Part shown: one piece after another, positions 23,301-34,449 of the stretch
Layout: every line of letters begins with the position of its first letter
Numbering within the stretch: position 1 is the first letter of the stretch
Origin: Amylostereum areolatum
Lineage: Eukaryota > Basidiomycota > Agaricomycetes > Russulales > Stereaceae
NCBI GenBank assembly: GCA_012932865.1
Contig: SAXG01000001.1
Coordinates: 124,001-188,000, forward strand
Length of the DNA stretch: 64,000 nt
Direction: 5' to 3'
Position numbers and translations under genes: made by a program
The notes under the pieces: model-generated
What the model was told of the DNA's origin: nothing
Database searches by the model: none
What the model saw: the letters and a program-made list of their open reading frames with translations, nothing else

Positions 23301-26300
23301 GCTCGACCAGCCTGAGTGCCTCGATCATGACGGCGCGCTCGGAGTCCATGAGCAGGCGGCGAGTCAGCGGGATCCACTTACCTCGTACTCTGGTGCGATA
23401 CGTTCGTTTTGAATTGTGGGAGAGAAGTGTTGACCCGTGTCTTTTTCAGCGCACGGGCGATTTTGGCATCAGCAAGCTTGCGGGCGTCGCGATCCTCAAT
23501 ATCCACCGCCTCATCTACCGGGCTCCAGAAATCGCGTGGAACACCATCACTGCCCACCTTCTGTCCGTCATCCGCAACCACCTCGTCCCGCAACCCATCC
23601 GCCTCCAAGCCGCCACCACGCTGGACGAGATCCTGATCGTCGTTCCGCGCAACCTCAGCACGGCCGGGGAGGCGCGAGCGGCAGTGCAGAGGCGCGCGCT
23701 GGACGTGTTGTCCCAGCAGATCGTGCTGGACAATGCTATGACGTCGAATGGGAGCGTCGAGCTTCGGCGCATGGGCCTGGATACCCTGCACGAGATCCTG
23801 CAAGCGTCCGGCCACACCCTCGTCGTCGGTTGGGAAACCATCTTCGATATGCTCAGCAGCGTCTGCAGACCAGCGCAACCCCCGACATCCTGGTCCATGG
23901 ACACAGTGTCATCGGCCACATCCGTTACATCCGCTGCGTCCACGCCTGCGTCCGGTCGTCCCAAGCCGCTGCCCCTGGGCTACCTTCAAGAGAGGGGCTA
24001 CACCTCCCTGATCAAGATCGCGTTCCAATCCCTCACCCTTGTCTGCGACTCCCTCTCCGCGCTCTCCCCGGAGCACCTGCGCATGTGCATCAGCACCCTA
24101 GGGCACTTCGGCCGGCAGGCGGACACGAACATCGCGCTCACCGCGGCCGAGAGCCTCTTCTGGGGCGTGTCGGACTCGATCCAGGCCAAGCGGAAGGACG
24201 TGGAGCAGGAGCCGGAGTATAGCGCGCTTTGGATGTTTCTCTTACTCGAGATCCTTGGGCTGTGCACCGATGCGCGGCCGGAGGTTCGCATGGGCGCGAT
24301 TCAGACGTTGTTCAGGACGCTGCAGCTGTACGGGGCCACGCTCAGCCTCGAAACATGGGACGAGTGCATATGGAAAGTCACCTTCCCGCTCCTGGACTCC
24401 CTCACCGCCGCCGTACGGCAGCAACCCGCGGTTCTGCCCCTCCTCTCCGAACAGCACGAGGGCGAGCCATCCGCGGACGGATCCTGGGCCGAATCCAAGG
24501 TGGTCGCGCTGCAAGCCGTCGGCTCCATCTTCAGCGACTTTTTGGCGAGCAAGATCATGCTGCTGCCCTCGTTCACGAGCGCGTGGGAGACGTTCGCGAC
24601 GCACATGCGCGACGCGTTCCTCTTCGACAGTCGTATCGTTAGTGCGCCCGCCCTGCGCTGCCTCGAGCGCGCGATCAAGGCTGCGGGCGTCGCGGCGGCG
24701 GCGGACGATGCGCTGCGCGAGCAGGTGACGGAGGCGTGGCGGATGGTGTGGAAGGTGTGCGACGAGATGGGGGATCCGGTCGTGACCAGGGCGGGCTCAT
24801 TCAGCGAGCGGGCGTCGATGCAGGCACCATTCACTCAAGAGAGCCTCGTGGCGTATGTGGACGTGATTCAGAGCACGCGGGCCGTCACTCGGACGTTGGA
24901 GAATGCGGAGTGGCCTCTGGATCGACTTACGAGACTTATGGTCATTCTGAAAGGTGTGCTTCCTCTGGATGTGGCTGGACGGCGATGCTGATAGTATTGG
25001 ACAGGTGTCTTGACGTATCCCCATTCTCCAGATTATAGGCCAGACATCGACAGTTTGACACCCTTACAGGCATGTTATCTTGCTTTGCAAACACCATGTT
25101 TTCTCTGACCTTGGTTGGGATTGGCAGGCTGTGATCATGGACAGCATTAGCTCCATGGACCTCTCCGCACCTGGGGCTCCCTCCTTGGTTCTCAAAGACC
25201 TGTCAGAATACGTTACTCTTGCCTTCCTCGCCTCCTTCGACGTCCCGGAACCGGCGCCCTCCTCTCAAAATGGCCATCCTTCCTCGCCGTCCATGCGGTC
25301 CATCGTCAGCACCCAGAAGCAGAAGCGTATCACCTACATCGCGTTGACGAAAAAGTGCATGCCCATGCTCGTAGGTCTGTACCTGCAGTTCAAAGACAAC
25401 GAGGAGATTTACGTGGACGAAACGTTGGAGGCGATCCTGTCGGCGTTCTCGATTCCGGTCAAGCTCAAGTACGATTGCCCGCCTGCGTCCAAGTTCGGGA
25501 AGGAGCCTCCGCTGTGGAAAACGGCCACGACGAGCTTCTTGAGGATTGTCCGCGAAATCTCGGGACAAATCAAGGCGCTTGGAGACAGTGAGTAAAGTGT
25601 TGGTCTGTTGTGTTCCGTCGCTGATCCTGAATCTGTTTTTGTAGAGTTGGCGGATGATCGGGTGGAGAGCATTTGGAGGCAGGCCATCGACGTCTTCAGG
25701 GGCGGAATTCTGGCCGACTGGTGGGTTATATGACCTCTTCTGGTGGTTCTGTTTAGCTGACGATGGACGTAGCTCCGCTGCAACCCATTTGCCCTACGAC
25801 GTCCAGGAGGCGGAGGAGAACTTTGACCTTGCGCTCATTGCGTCCTTGGAGATCGACGTTGTTCCTCACCTTGGTGACCTTCGGGTCCCGGACCACCTCA
25901 TCATCCACCTGTCGAAGGTCCTGCAACAAGGCAGCCAGCTGCGCGAGATCGAGCCTGAAGAGGAGTCCACCCTCACGCTTACTACTCCCAGGAAAGCCTC
26001 AGCACCTGAGAAGCCGTCGTCAGAGGATCCCGAAGGCGACGCGGTGCCGAAGCCCATGGCCTCACGGGAGCGTTTCTCATACTGGTGCTTCGACCTGCTT
26101 TTCCTCATATGTTCCGATACGACGAAAGGTCCGTAGGCCGCGTCCTCAGCGCGGCTAGCATGCTCACGGACGTTTTTTAAGACCACGAAGCGTCGCGGAA
26201 GCGGGTGGCGGCTCTGAGCTTGCCCTCCCTCCTGGCTCGATGTCGAGGGACGCTCGCCGGATTTGTGGCGGATGAAGGTCTGCGAGGAAACATGCCTTTC

Positions 26301-26891
26301 CCTCGGTACAGTCCGGTTCCTCTGTGCCTCCCGTCGCCCTTCCCTGACCGGCATCTTCTTAGGATCCGAGAAGAGGAGCTGCTCTACGTCCTTCACAAGC
26401 TGCTCGAACTTCGACTATGGCCCGGTTCCCTCTGGGCCGCCCTCTCAGCGGCCCCTTCAACGCACGCCAACGACATTCCCCGTACGCCTGTTTCACCCTC
26501 CCTTACCCCCCCCCCCGTTCCTCCGTGCACTCACCGTCGACCTCCTTGCGTCTTCATAGCCGTCGACCCGTCCCTCCCTCCGCCAGAGCTCATCGCGGAC
26601 GCCGTCAGGCGCTCCCCCAAGGCGCACCTGTTCCACTTCTACAGCGTGCTCTGCCAGATCGCCTCCGTCGCGCGCAAGGCGCCCTCGGCGTGGGTCGTGT
26701 CCGACGAGCTGCTGTCCCCGCTCGCGGATTCGCCGCCTCCGGTCGATGGCGAGACAGTGGTTGGTGGCGGCGGCACTAGCAGGATCGCGGCGGGCGGGCT
26801 GAGCGCGAGCAAGATGACGTCGTTGGATGCGAGGGTGCTGGCGCGGGACTGTCTGAAGGAGGTCGGGCTGGAGATGGGCGTGCCGCACTGA
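20356..26891 (+). CDS. MON2: MON2-like Golgi/endosome trafficking scaffold (SEC7/BIG-related)
   Basis: Mon2 is a large HEAT-repeat peripheral protein of the trans-Golgi and endosomes, related to Sec7/BIG Arf-GEFs but without a catalytic Sec7 domain. The ATG at 20356 begins MSSLAFLVTELQ (36-nt exon). Spliced exons then give SLASETRRKHPEVRE and AAEKSLAILRSSPEQA, the DCB-like start. DDLLRPVFMGCATKSAKVV, VPVIVSTMGECMSQGVDIQL and VVSSTAAATLRQLVMFVVDK follow, all typical of the family. Later regions include FAIFEDLCLLANAEKPHFLK, the long HUS/HDS helical part (22300-24990), GDFGISKLAGVAILNIHRL and ending LARDCLKEVGLEMG..PH. The reading frame is broken at 21329-21366, where ELP, then DGHSKDVGPGG, then AHDAFAIFEDL lie in three successive frames with no GT-AG intron between them. 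Otherwise the length (about 1,800 residues) fits. Confidence 0.85.
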
Positions 26892-27270
26892 GATTTCGGG
26901 GGTTGTGATGCGTGTGATGCGTGTGATGCTTGTGATTTGACGTGGCTAGATCTGTTCCGTGCTCCTCTTACTCTTCACTGCTGCGTGCTTATGCTTGTTA
27001 CGATGATAACTGACTGTACATTGTTATATTGCGGATCCAATAACGTAGATTCTCTCCCACTCAGAGTGACACTTCACACACCAACGCGCACCATCGAACG
27101 AACGGCGGCCAGCGAGGCGCGTTGGAGATACAGTAGCGGAAAAGCACGGAAACCATCCCATTGCAAAGTGTCAGTTGGTATACATTGACCTTAAAAAAGA
27201 GAGCGCGTTCGTAAAGCGTAAACAAGCAAGCGCATTGACCCCGACCCCGACCCAACCCCGACCACGACCA

Positions 27271-27301
<31 letters not shown>

Positions 27302-27381
27302 AACCACACCGACCTCCCACAGCCCTCGTCCCCGTCCTCGTCCCCGTTCCAAACCGCACCGCATCCGCACCGCATCGCACC
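26892..27381. other. Convergent 3' intergenic region with CCGACC tandem repeat
   Basis: This lies between the 3' ends of MON2 and the xylulokinase-like gene. It contains a hexanucleotide tandem repeat (27237-27302) and no coding signal. Both 3' UTRs probably lie here. Confidence 0.5.
27237..27302 (+). repeat. CCGACC/CCACGA hexanucleotide tandem repeat
   Basis: About eleven units of CCGACC, with a few CCACGA and CCAACC variants, lie just beyond the stop of the xylulokinase-like gene. On that gene's strand it reads GGTCGG and probably sits in the 3' UTR. Confidence 0.8.
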
Positions 27382-30260
27382 TCACACGAGCGCCTTCACC
27401 AGCATCCCCTCCAGCCTACAGTACTCCGGCACGATCGCCGCGTACGCCATGAACGCGTCCACGTCCGGCTCCGCCACCTTCGCCAACCCGAGCTGCATCT
27501 CCGCCTCCCCCGTCGGGAGCGCCGCGACCGGCAGCAAGCTCGCCGGCGCGCCGTTCTCGCCCCCGCCCCCGCCCCCGACCGCGCCGGGGCTCGTCGCGCC
27601 GCTCGCGGGGGACGCGAGGTCGGGCGTGGCGGTCAGGCCCACCGCGGACGCGGTGGTGGTGGTGGTGGCGGTGGCGGTGCGCGTGCGCCCGACGTCGGCC
27701 TCCTCGAACGCGTCCCCTCCGAGCCTCTCGAGCTCCTCCAGCGCGTCCTCGTCCTCCTCCGCCAGTACCGTCGCCCCGAAGCCCGTCCTGCGCTCCGCGC
27801 CCGCGGGCGCCGCCGTGGACGTGTGCACGGTGCCGTTGACGTTCGTGCGCACGGGCGTCGCGCCGCTCGCGACCCACCGCTTCCCGAGCAGCCGTCGGAC
27901 CTCCTCCTCGAAGCTGCCCCGGCCCGCCCCGCGCTCGCGCCCCCACACCCACCGCGCGACGTACGCGCCCCCGAGCGCGGCGCGGGCGGGGTAGCCCGCC
28001 GCGGGCGCGTTGCGGTGGGGCGTGACCTGGGCCGAGTCGAGCTGGGTCGTGGGCACGAACACGGGCGCGTCGAACACCTCGCTCACGAGCGCGGCCACGG
28101 ACGGGAAGTTGATCGCCGCGCCCGTCGTCAGCAGCCGCGCCGGCAGCGCCGAGTAGTCGTACGGGTCGAACGTCAGCCCGATCGACGTCGCCGCCGCGGG
28201 CGCCGAGCCGGGCGCGACGATCGACGGCGTGCCCGTGCGCTGGCCCGGCGCGGGCGACGCGCTCGTGCTCGACGCGCTGGTGACGAACGAGCTGGTGCCG
28301 CGCGCGCGCCCCGCGGCGGCGCCGAGCACGCCCGTCGCGGCCATGCGGGCCCAGCGCACGCGGAAGGACAGGATTTGGCTTTCGACCAGGCAGCGGGGGT
28401 TGGCGCGGAGGTCGCGGAACTCGTTGACTTTGATGCCGGTCTCGAACCGGAAGATGCCCTTGACGTGCGAGAGCGGGTAGCTGTCGCCTTGGAGCAGCCA
28501 GAAGCTGAAGAGCTTGTCGTCGAGTCTGTTTCAAAGAGCCAGGGGCTCGGTCAGCGACGTGGGCGGCGGGGACAGGTGCGCGGAGCCCTACCCTATGGAT
28601 CCGCCGGGTGGAACGACCGAAACCAGCCGATCGAACGCGCTCCAGCTCTTGGTGTACATGTCCCGCACAAGCGCACGGGGCACGTCCGCGTTTCTGCCGA
28701 ACGCCAGTCAGCCATCCCGTCTAGGGCGACGCAGAGGATGGGGGAAAGGCCACACACCTGCTCGTGAGCATGACGATGTACTTGCGCTTTTCGTTCTGGT
28801 CTTGGGCGGGGTGCGGGAACACGTTGTATAGTCGCGTGGGCAGGTAGTGTGGCGCGCTCGTGAGCAAAAAATCCATGGGTCCGAAGGAGATGACCGCGTC
28901 CGAGGGCGAGGGGCACATCGAGAGATATGTGGAAAGATAGTCCGCGGTAAATGAAGATATGATAGTGTCTAGCCCGACGCGACCGCGGTCAGCAGACGGA
29001 TCTCGCGCAAAGGAAAGGAGAAGACGGGGGCGAACGTGCTCACCAGGTTCTAGTCCGTACCGGTCCTGCATGTATTTTGATACCGTCGCGATCCGCCGCC
29101 CGCCGCCCGAAACATCGACCTCGCCCAGCCACGCCCGCACCCTCCTCGCCTCTTCCGCCGAACCGCCCACGAGTCCGATGACCTCGTCGTCCCAGTGGCC
29201 CTGCCCGCCCGAGGCGTAGACCCACATGCCGGTCGCGCACGCCTCGGCCTCGCTGACGCCCACCCAGGACCCGGCGAGGAGACTGGCCATGAACGCGGAC
29301 GCGAGCTGAACGCGGCCCGTGCGCGCCCAGACGTCCGGCGAGGCTTCGCGTACGCGGAGGAGCTGTGCGGCGACGAGGGACGAGTTGGCGCTGGTGCCGA
29401 CGCGTGCGGCCATCTGGTCGGGGCCGCCGAGGGCGGCTTCCAGGCTGAGGGCATGGGTGTGCGAGAAGGTGTCCTGGGCGACGGGGGTGTTGGCGAGGGA
29501 GAAGGAGTTGGGGGAGAGTTGGGAGTGGAGCGGGAGGCGGGAGTCGAGGTTGGGAAAGGCCGCGATCGGGTTGGATTTCCACCAGACGAGCGCGGGCTGG
29601 CAAAAGTCAAAAAGTCACGCGTGAGCGCGCCGTGGTTTTTTTCGTCACGTGGGTTAAGGGGGGGAGGGGAGCCGGGAGATTGGCGGAGACGGAAGCAAAT
29701 CCTCACCTGGGCTGCCCCTCCAATCGCTTTGATCCTCGAGGCGTCGTGATTGCGGCCGACCTTTTCGAGCAGGAAGTCTGCGGTGGGGGTGCGGTTCGGT
29801 GGCGGGACGGGGGGTCGGAAACGTGGTGGGCGGGGACGGGGGGTCGGAGACAGCAAAATCAACGCGTGTCCACGAAAAGGGAAAACGGGTTTGGTTCCGT
29901 TGCGCGAAAACGAGGCAACTCACCGAGAGCCTTCACCCACATATCCACCGGTGTCGTATATGCGTCTCCGGGCGTGGTGAAAATACCCCCAGTGGTCCTG
30001 CATAGGCGTCAGCTTCAGATCGCGAAGGAAAGCAAAGGCAGACAAGGGGAAAGGACGGCAGCGAGGGTGTGACGAGAACGGGGGCGGCGGCAGAGGGACG
30101 AGGAAGAGAACGGAAAGACTGACTGGTATTCGGACAGCTCGGTGTCGAAATCGACGGCCTCTACGCCGACCAGTTCCAGGTTCTCATCGACGAGGGTTGC
30201 GCGCAGCTGATCGGTGGCGAGCTCGAGGCCCAGAAAGAGCGACTGCCCGCTCTTGGCCAT
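27382..30260 (-). CDS. D-xylulokinase-like FGGY-family sugar kinase
   Basis: Xylulokinases phosphorylate D-xylulose to feed pentoses into the pentose phosphate pathway in the cytosol. The ATG at 30260 begins MAKSGQSLFLGLELATDQLRA, followed by VDENLELVGVEAVDFDTELSEYQ. The next exons give GGIFTTPGDAYTTPVDMWVKAL, RIKAIGGAAQ|PALVWWKS, SEAEACATGMWVYASGGQGHW and DTIISSFTADYLSTYLS, which keeps the Asp of the FTGDN block. ISFGPMDFLL, KGIFRFETGIKVNEFRDL and ALGGAYVARW follow. The usual QQHGS substrate motif is replaced by AQPA across an intron. TGDN reads TADY and SLGTS reads SFGPM. A Gly/Ala/Thr-rich insert expands the C-terminus. The fold and best family are clear. Whether it is a working xylulokinase or a diverged paralogue is open. 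Stop at 27382. Confidence 0.8.
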
Positions 30261-32104
30261 TGTAGGGTCGTGAGATGGAGTGTGGAGTTCGTTCTAGCGT
30301 GTACTGTGTCGGGCAGTGGTATCTTGAGAGATCTTGAGGGTGAGAAGTGGGTGTGGGATGGTATGTGCTTGGGGGTCGTTGCGAGGCGTGATGGTGAGGG
30401 GTTGATTGGCCCGTGGTTGCGAACGGAGAAGTGCGATCCAGCACGAGGATGCTGGTCCAATTGGCGGGGCCTTTTGTTGCGCGCGAAGGCGAAGAAGAAG
30501 AGGAATAACGCCGGCGAGCGAAGGGGAGTTCTACTTGCTATTCTAAACCCATCCGTTTTTTATTTATTTCTTCGCACCCAAATCATTCGCCGTCCGGCGG
30601 GCTCCGGCCTCCCGTCCCGGGTGTTTCCCACGCCTTCATATACGCCTTTCAACCGTCTCCCTCCTTCCTCGAGATCTCTTATCTTGACCTTCCCTATCGT
30701 ATCACGAACCAGCGGTCGAACTCGAAGCAAGTATCCGCTCTCCGTCCTTGCGCCGTGGACACATGTCGAGGCCTCTTCGTCGTGCCGAGTTTGCTGAACG
30801 CCATCGGTGCGTTTCCTTGTTCAGCCGCTCTGGACCTTCTAAGTTCTCCAACGCCAGGCCCCCCAGTTTTACCCCCAGAGGATATCTCGGAGACCCCAGG
30901 TTTGCACCGCCGGATCTTTGCAAGGCTTCTAACGCCTTGGATCAGCCGCCCACCTTCCCGCATTGTCAACTCGGGCCCACCGACGTGGATATCGTCCCAT
31001 CGATCCGTCGCGAATTCGAACCGTTCATTTTACAGCATTATATCGGGCGACATCGCCAGAGGGCGGGTCGCACGTTCTGATGCTCTCTCTTCTGCGCAGC
31101 CCTTCGTCCTGTGCCCCCGTGGCGCGCTGCCGACCGCGCTGCTGCCAGGCGCATGACGCGCACGTATACGGGCCCGGATTCAGAGTTCGTTGCCCTTGTC
31201 ATGGTGTGGAGCGGAGCCGGGGTCGTTCGCTGTCGAGCCGTCATGCGAGGACGTCCATCGGCATACTCCCACTGGAAGGATCCAGGAACGATTCGGCGCC
31301 GTTCCTTCCTGCGACATCTACTCATGTGTACAGTAACAGCTACTTCGACGCCTGGGATGTCACGTCCGAGGGCCCACGAGTCCGACTTGTCAACTTATCA
31401 ATATCATCAGTTTTCGATGCACGTCAGGCGTCTGTAACTCGCGCCCTGTGGACCGGAGGGTGGAGAGTTCCGTCCACCTCCAGTCGAAGCTTCCAGTCAC
31501 GATCCTCAGCATTGAAGTTCGCAAGCATGGATGACATTTCACTTTCGCCCTCTCATCTTTCTTGTTAAGCTCTACGTACACAGACACGCCTGTCGTACCC
31601 TCGCATCGCGATACATACTCGACCCACCTCCCGCCACCCGGAGTCACCCTCCAAGGACTCCGGTCATGTGATCATCCCATGTCGTCCCGTGATTTTCATT
31701 TGAACGACGCGTCCGCCCCACGCGCGCCACGTTCCTCTTCTTCACGCACATTCCTTCCGCCCCGTCACCTCATCCGACCTCAGGCCCGCGTCATCGGTGC
31801 CAAATAATAGGTGATAGGTAACCGAGCTGCCGTTCTCTTCTCCCCTTGTCCCTCCCGTGGAGTCGCCAAGCACGACATCGTCACACCACGAGGGCGCAAC
31901 ATGCACGACTATCGCCTCTCGGTCTATAATCGCTCCTCATCGAAGGCGTTGGCGATGACCTCATCCGTGCAGGGCGAGAGATGAGATCGAGGGCGCATCC
32001 GATCCTTCTCTCCTGCAACGTATAAAAGGGACCTTGCACCGCCCATTCATCGACCACCACCACCCACCGCCCACTCCAGCTCAACCCCTTCACATATCAC
32101 GACA
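30261..32104. other. Intergenic region between xylulokinase-like gene and lectin gene
   Basis: The two genes are divergent, so this 1.8 kb segment contains both upstream regions. Open frames between 30700 and 31800 lack domain signatures and look like chance. A TATA box for the lectin gene lies at 32021-32028. Confidence 0.4.
32021..32028 (+). promoter_or_regulatory. TATA box of the beta-trefoil lectin gene
   Basis: TATAAAAG lies 84 nt before the lectin ATG. This is followed by a C-rich leader, the arrangement seen in strongly expressed fungal genes. Confidence 0.65.
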
Positions 32105-32839
32105 ATGGTTCAACAAGTCCAATCCGGCAACGCCTACACCCTCGTCAACGTCAAAGGCGGCACCGCCGTCGATCTCTCCGGTGGGGACGACACCTCCGTC
32201 ATCGGCTACGGCTTCCACGGAGGCGAGAACCAGCAGGTCAGCCCTCCCCAATCGTCCACCATCCGATGATCGCTGACCTTCACTCGTGCTTACTTAGTGG
32301 GTGTTCGAAGAGCGCGACGGCGGCTACGCCATCCGCAACAAGCGCGCGGGCAAGTACCTCGCCGTCGACGGCTCCGCCGACAACGGCTCGCGCATCGTCG
32401 CCGTCAACACCGAGAACCCGCAGATCTGGGAAGTCCGTCCGGACGAGAACGACTCCGTCCGGTGCGTACTGCACACATGTTCCCTGCTCTTTCCATCCAC
32501 CCTCCTCCCCCCCCTCCCTTACCTTTGTCTACACCTTACTCCCTACGTTCCTTGGCACCGTTCTTCCCTTTTCCTTCCCTCTTCCTCCCCCCCCCCCCCC
32601 TCCGCACTTGGCTGACGGCGGGATGGACGTGGTGCACAGCATCTTCGTGAAGGACCAGAAGTTCAACCTCGATCTGTCCGACCACGGCAACCCGACCCCC
32701 GGCACGCCCGTGAGCATCTGGGGCCACTGGCACGGCCAGAACCAGCTCTGGAAGCTGCAGAGCGGTGCGTCGAGCGATCCGTCGCGTTGCCCCTCTTGAA
32801 GTCTCTCTCGCTGATGCCGTCCTCTTCCTTCCAGCTTGA
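32105..32839 (+). CDS. Small cytosolic ricin B-type beta-trefoil lectin
   Basis: A short single-domain beta-trefoil protein of the mushroom lectin type. Exons: 32105-32236, 32298-32461, 32640-32764, 32835-32839; the last exon is only the end of the final codon plus TGA. The three lobes show as GNAYTLVNVKGGTAVDLSGG, WVFEERDGGYAIRNKRAGKY...QIWEV, and FVKDQKFNLDLSDHG..GTPVSIWGHW ending NQLWKLQS. There is no signal peptide, so it should be cytosolic. Mushroom relatives bind glycans and are thought to help defend against fungus-feeding animals; that role is inferred from the family and is not shown here. Length (about 140 residues) fits. The next gene downstream carries a related domain with two introns at matching positions. 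A strong TATA box suggests high expression. Confidence 0.88.
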
Positions 32840-34449
32840 ACGATCTCCTGCACTCTTCGCAGACGCGGGAACGATGACGATCGCGATCCTACCACGAGAT
32901 CCCACGATACGATGATAATTGCGAACGGACACTGTATGTACAGTAAGTAGCAGTGGCGGCGGACAGAGACTCAGACCCGCGTCGCCCGGGTCGCGCGCTT
33001 GTGTATTTTGTACTCAGAACCCCCGAATCGAACACGTTTTGTTGTACCTTGCGATGCTTCCGCGACGACTCGACCATCGATCCCTTGCCATAAGTCATCC
33101 ACATATCCGCCCCGTGAAGAAGGGACGTCCGGCCCGAGCAAGTATGCGTACGAGCGTAAGCATCCATTACTAGCTGTGCTACTACCGTGGTTACTGCCAG
33201 TGGTGCACGCCGCCGCGTCAATAGTCTCCTTATAGCAGACCTTACACAGATGACAGTCGATCTGTATGTAAGGTCTGCCCCAAAATTTGATGCGTTGGCG
33301 GGGAGGGGTCCGTAGGCGTTAAAGTCGGCGTTAAAGTGAACCTCGACGCGACTTTCGCCCTCTTTGAGTAGGTAGTTCCCACGCCTGAGCCTTTCCCTCG
33401 TGCTCGAATCGACGGAGTATGTTCCATGGACGCTCACAGGACGCCTCACACACCAAAAGCGTAGCATCGTAGAGGTCAGTATACCTAACCCTAATTGCTC
33501 CTTTTTTTCCGGAGTGAAAACTCGCCGTCTACGGTGGCAAATGGGTCAAATGGCGACCTCAAAGGCCTAGCAAAGGCTCATCTTGCTAACTGCTCGCTCA
33601 TAGCATCTGTGAGAAAGCTGAAAATTGCTCACGGGGTTTATTTGACTACTCTACACCATCCTCGATATTTTCATTAGCATTATAGTGCAAACATGGAGGT
33701 GCAGAGGAAGAGTTCTACTCGAGAAAGATGTAAAAGGTCACGTGAAAGGCCTCGGCAATTCCCTAACGACCCCTCTCACCAAAGCGCGTCAAAATTGGAG
33801 GAGACTACCGCGTCAAGGCCTCATGTTCAACGCATGCCCCTCACTCGGACCCAAGGCATCATCAACGCGCACTGCACCCCATCTTCATATCCAGCCCGAC
33901 TCCATTCGAAGCCCCTCCGTCCGAAGCACACGTTCCGCGCAGCGCAGAGCGAGCGGTGCACCGCGCCTCGCCCCCGTCCCGCGTTCCTCCCAGCGGAAGG
34001 GTCGGGACACGGCGCACGGCGTCCACGCGGCGTAACAGACAAACAGTAAAAGCGATGCCGCCACCACGCACCCCCCGCGCGTAAGTCATCCCCACGATCG
34101 CGGGTGGGTGTCCGAACCAGACTCCAGCAAGTTCCAGGGAAAAGCCGCCTGCAACACCCCCTTCCGTCACCGCTCAGCCGCGCACCCACACCTCGACCCC
34201 GAGCCCGCACCACGATGCAGCAGCGTTCCCGCCCCAGGCGCCGAAGGACAGACGCACCCCAACGCACGCACGCACACGGCGTCCTCCCCCCCATCTCGCC
34301 TTTATAAACCCCCCCTCCGCTCTCGCCTGCACCCTCCTCCTCCTTCAACAAACAGCACCCGGTCCCACCCACCCCCATCTCCCCGTACCCCTCTTTCCCC
34401 CCCGTGCCCCCCATCCCATCGCCGACAAAGACAAAGTCCCCGAACACCA
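32840..34449. other. Intergenic region with AT-richer segment and hairpin
   Basis: This 1.6 kb stretch separates the two beta-trefoil genes. It contains an inverted repeat at 33235-33278, a short direct repeat (GGCGTTAAAGT at 33315 and 33327) and an AT-richer part (33480-33700) that stands out from its surroundings and may be a relic of a mobile element. The 3' 400 nt are C-rich and probably hold the promoter of the next gene. Confidence 0.45.
33235..33278. repeat. Inverted repeat (hairpin)
   Basis: GCAGACCTTAC followed by ACAGAT pairs with ATCTGT and GTAAGGTCTGC. The stem is about 17 bp with a two-base bulge and an 8-nt loop (GACAGTCG). Confidence 0.8.

Noticed and set aside
27175..28767. 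530-residue plus-strand open frame
   Set aside because: It is antisense to the xylulokinase-like coding region and is Arg-rich low-complexity sequence.
33480..33492. CCTAACCCTAA resembling a telomere repeat
   Set aside because: Fewer than two units inside a gene-containing region; not evidence of a telomere or interstitial array.
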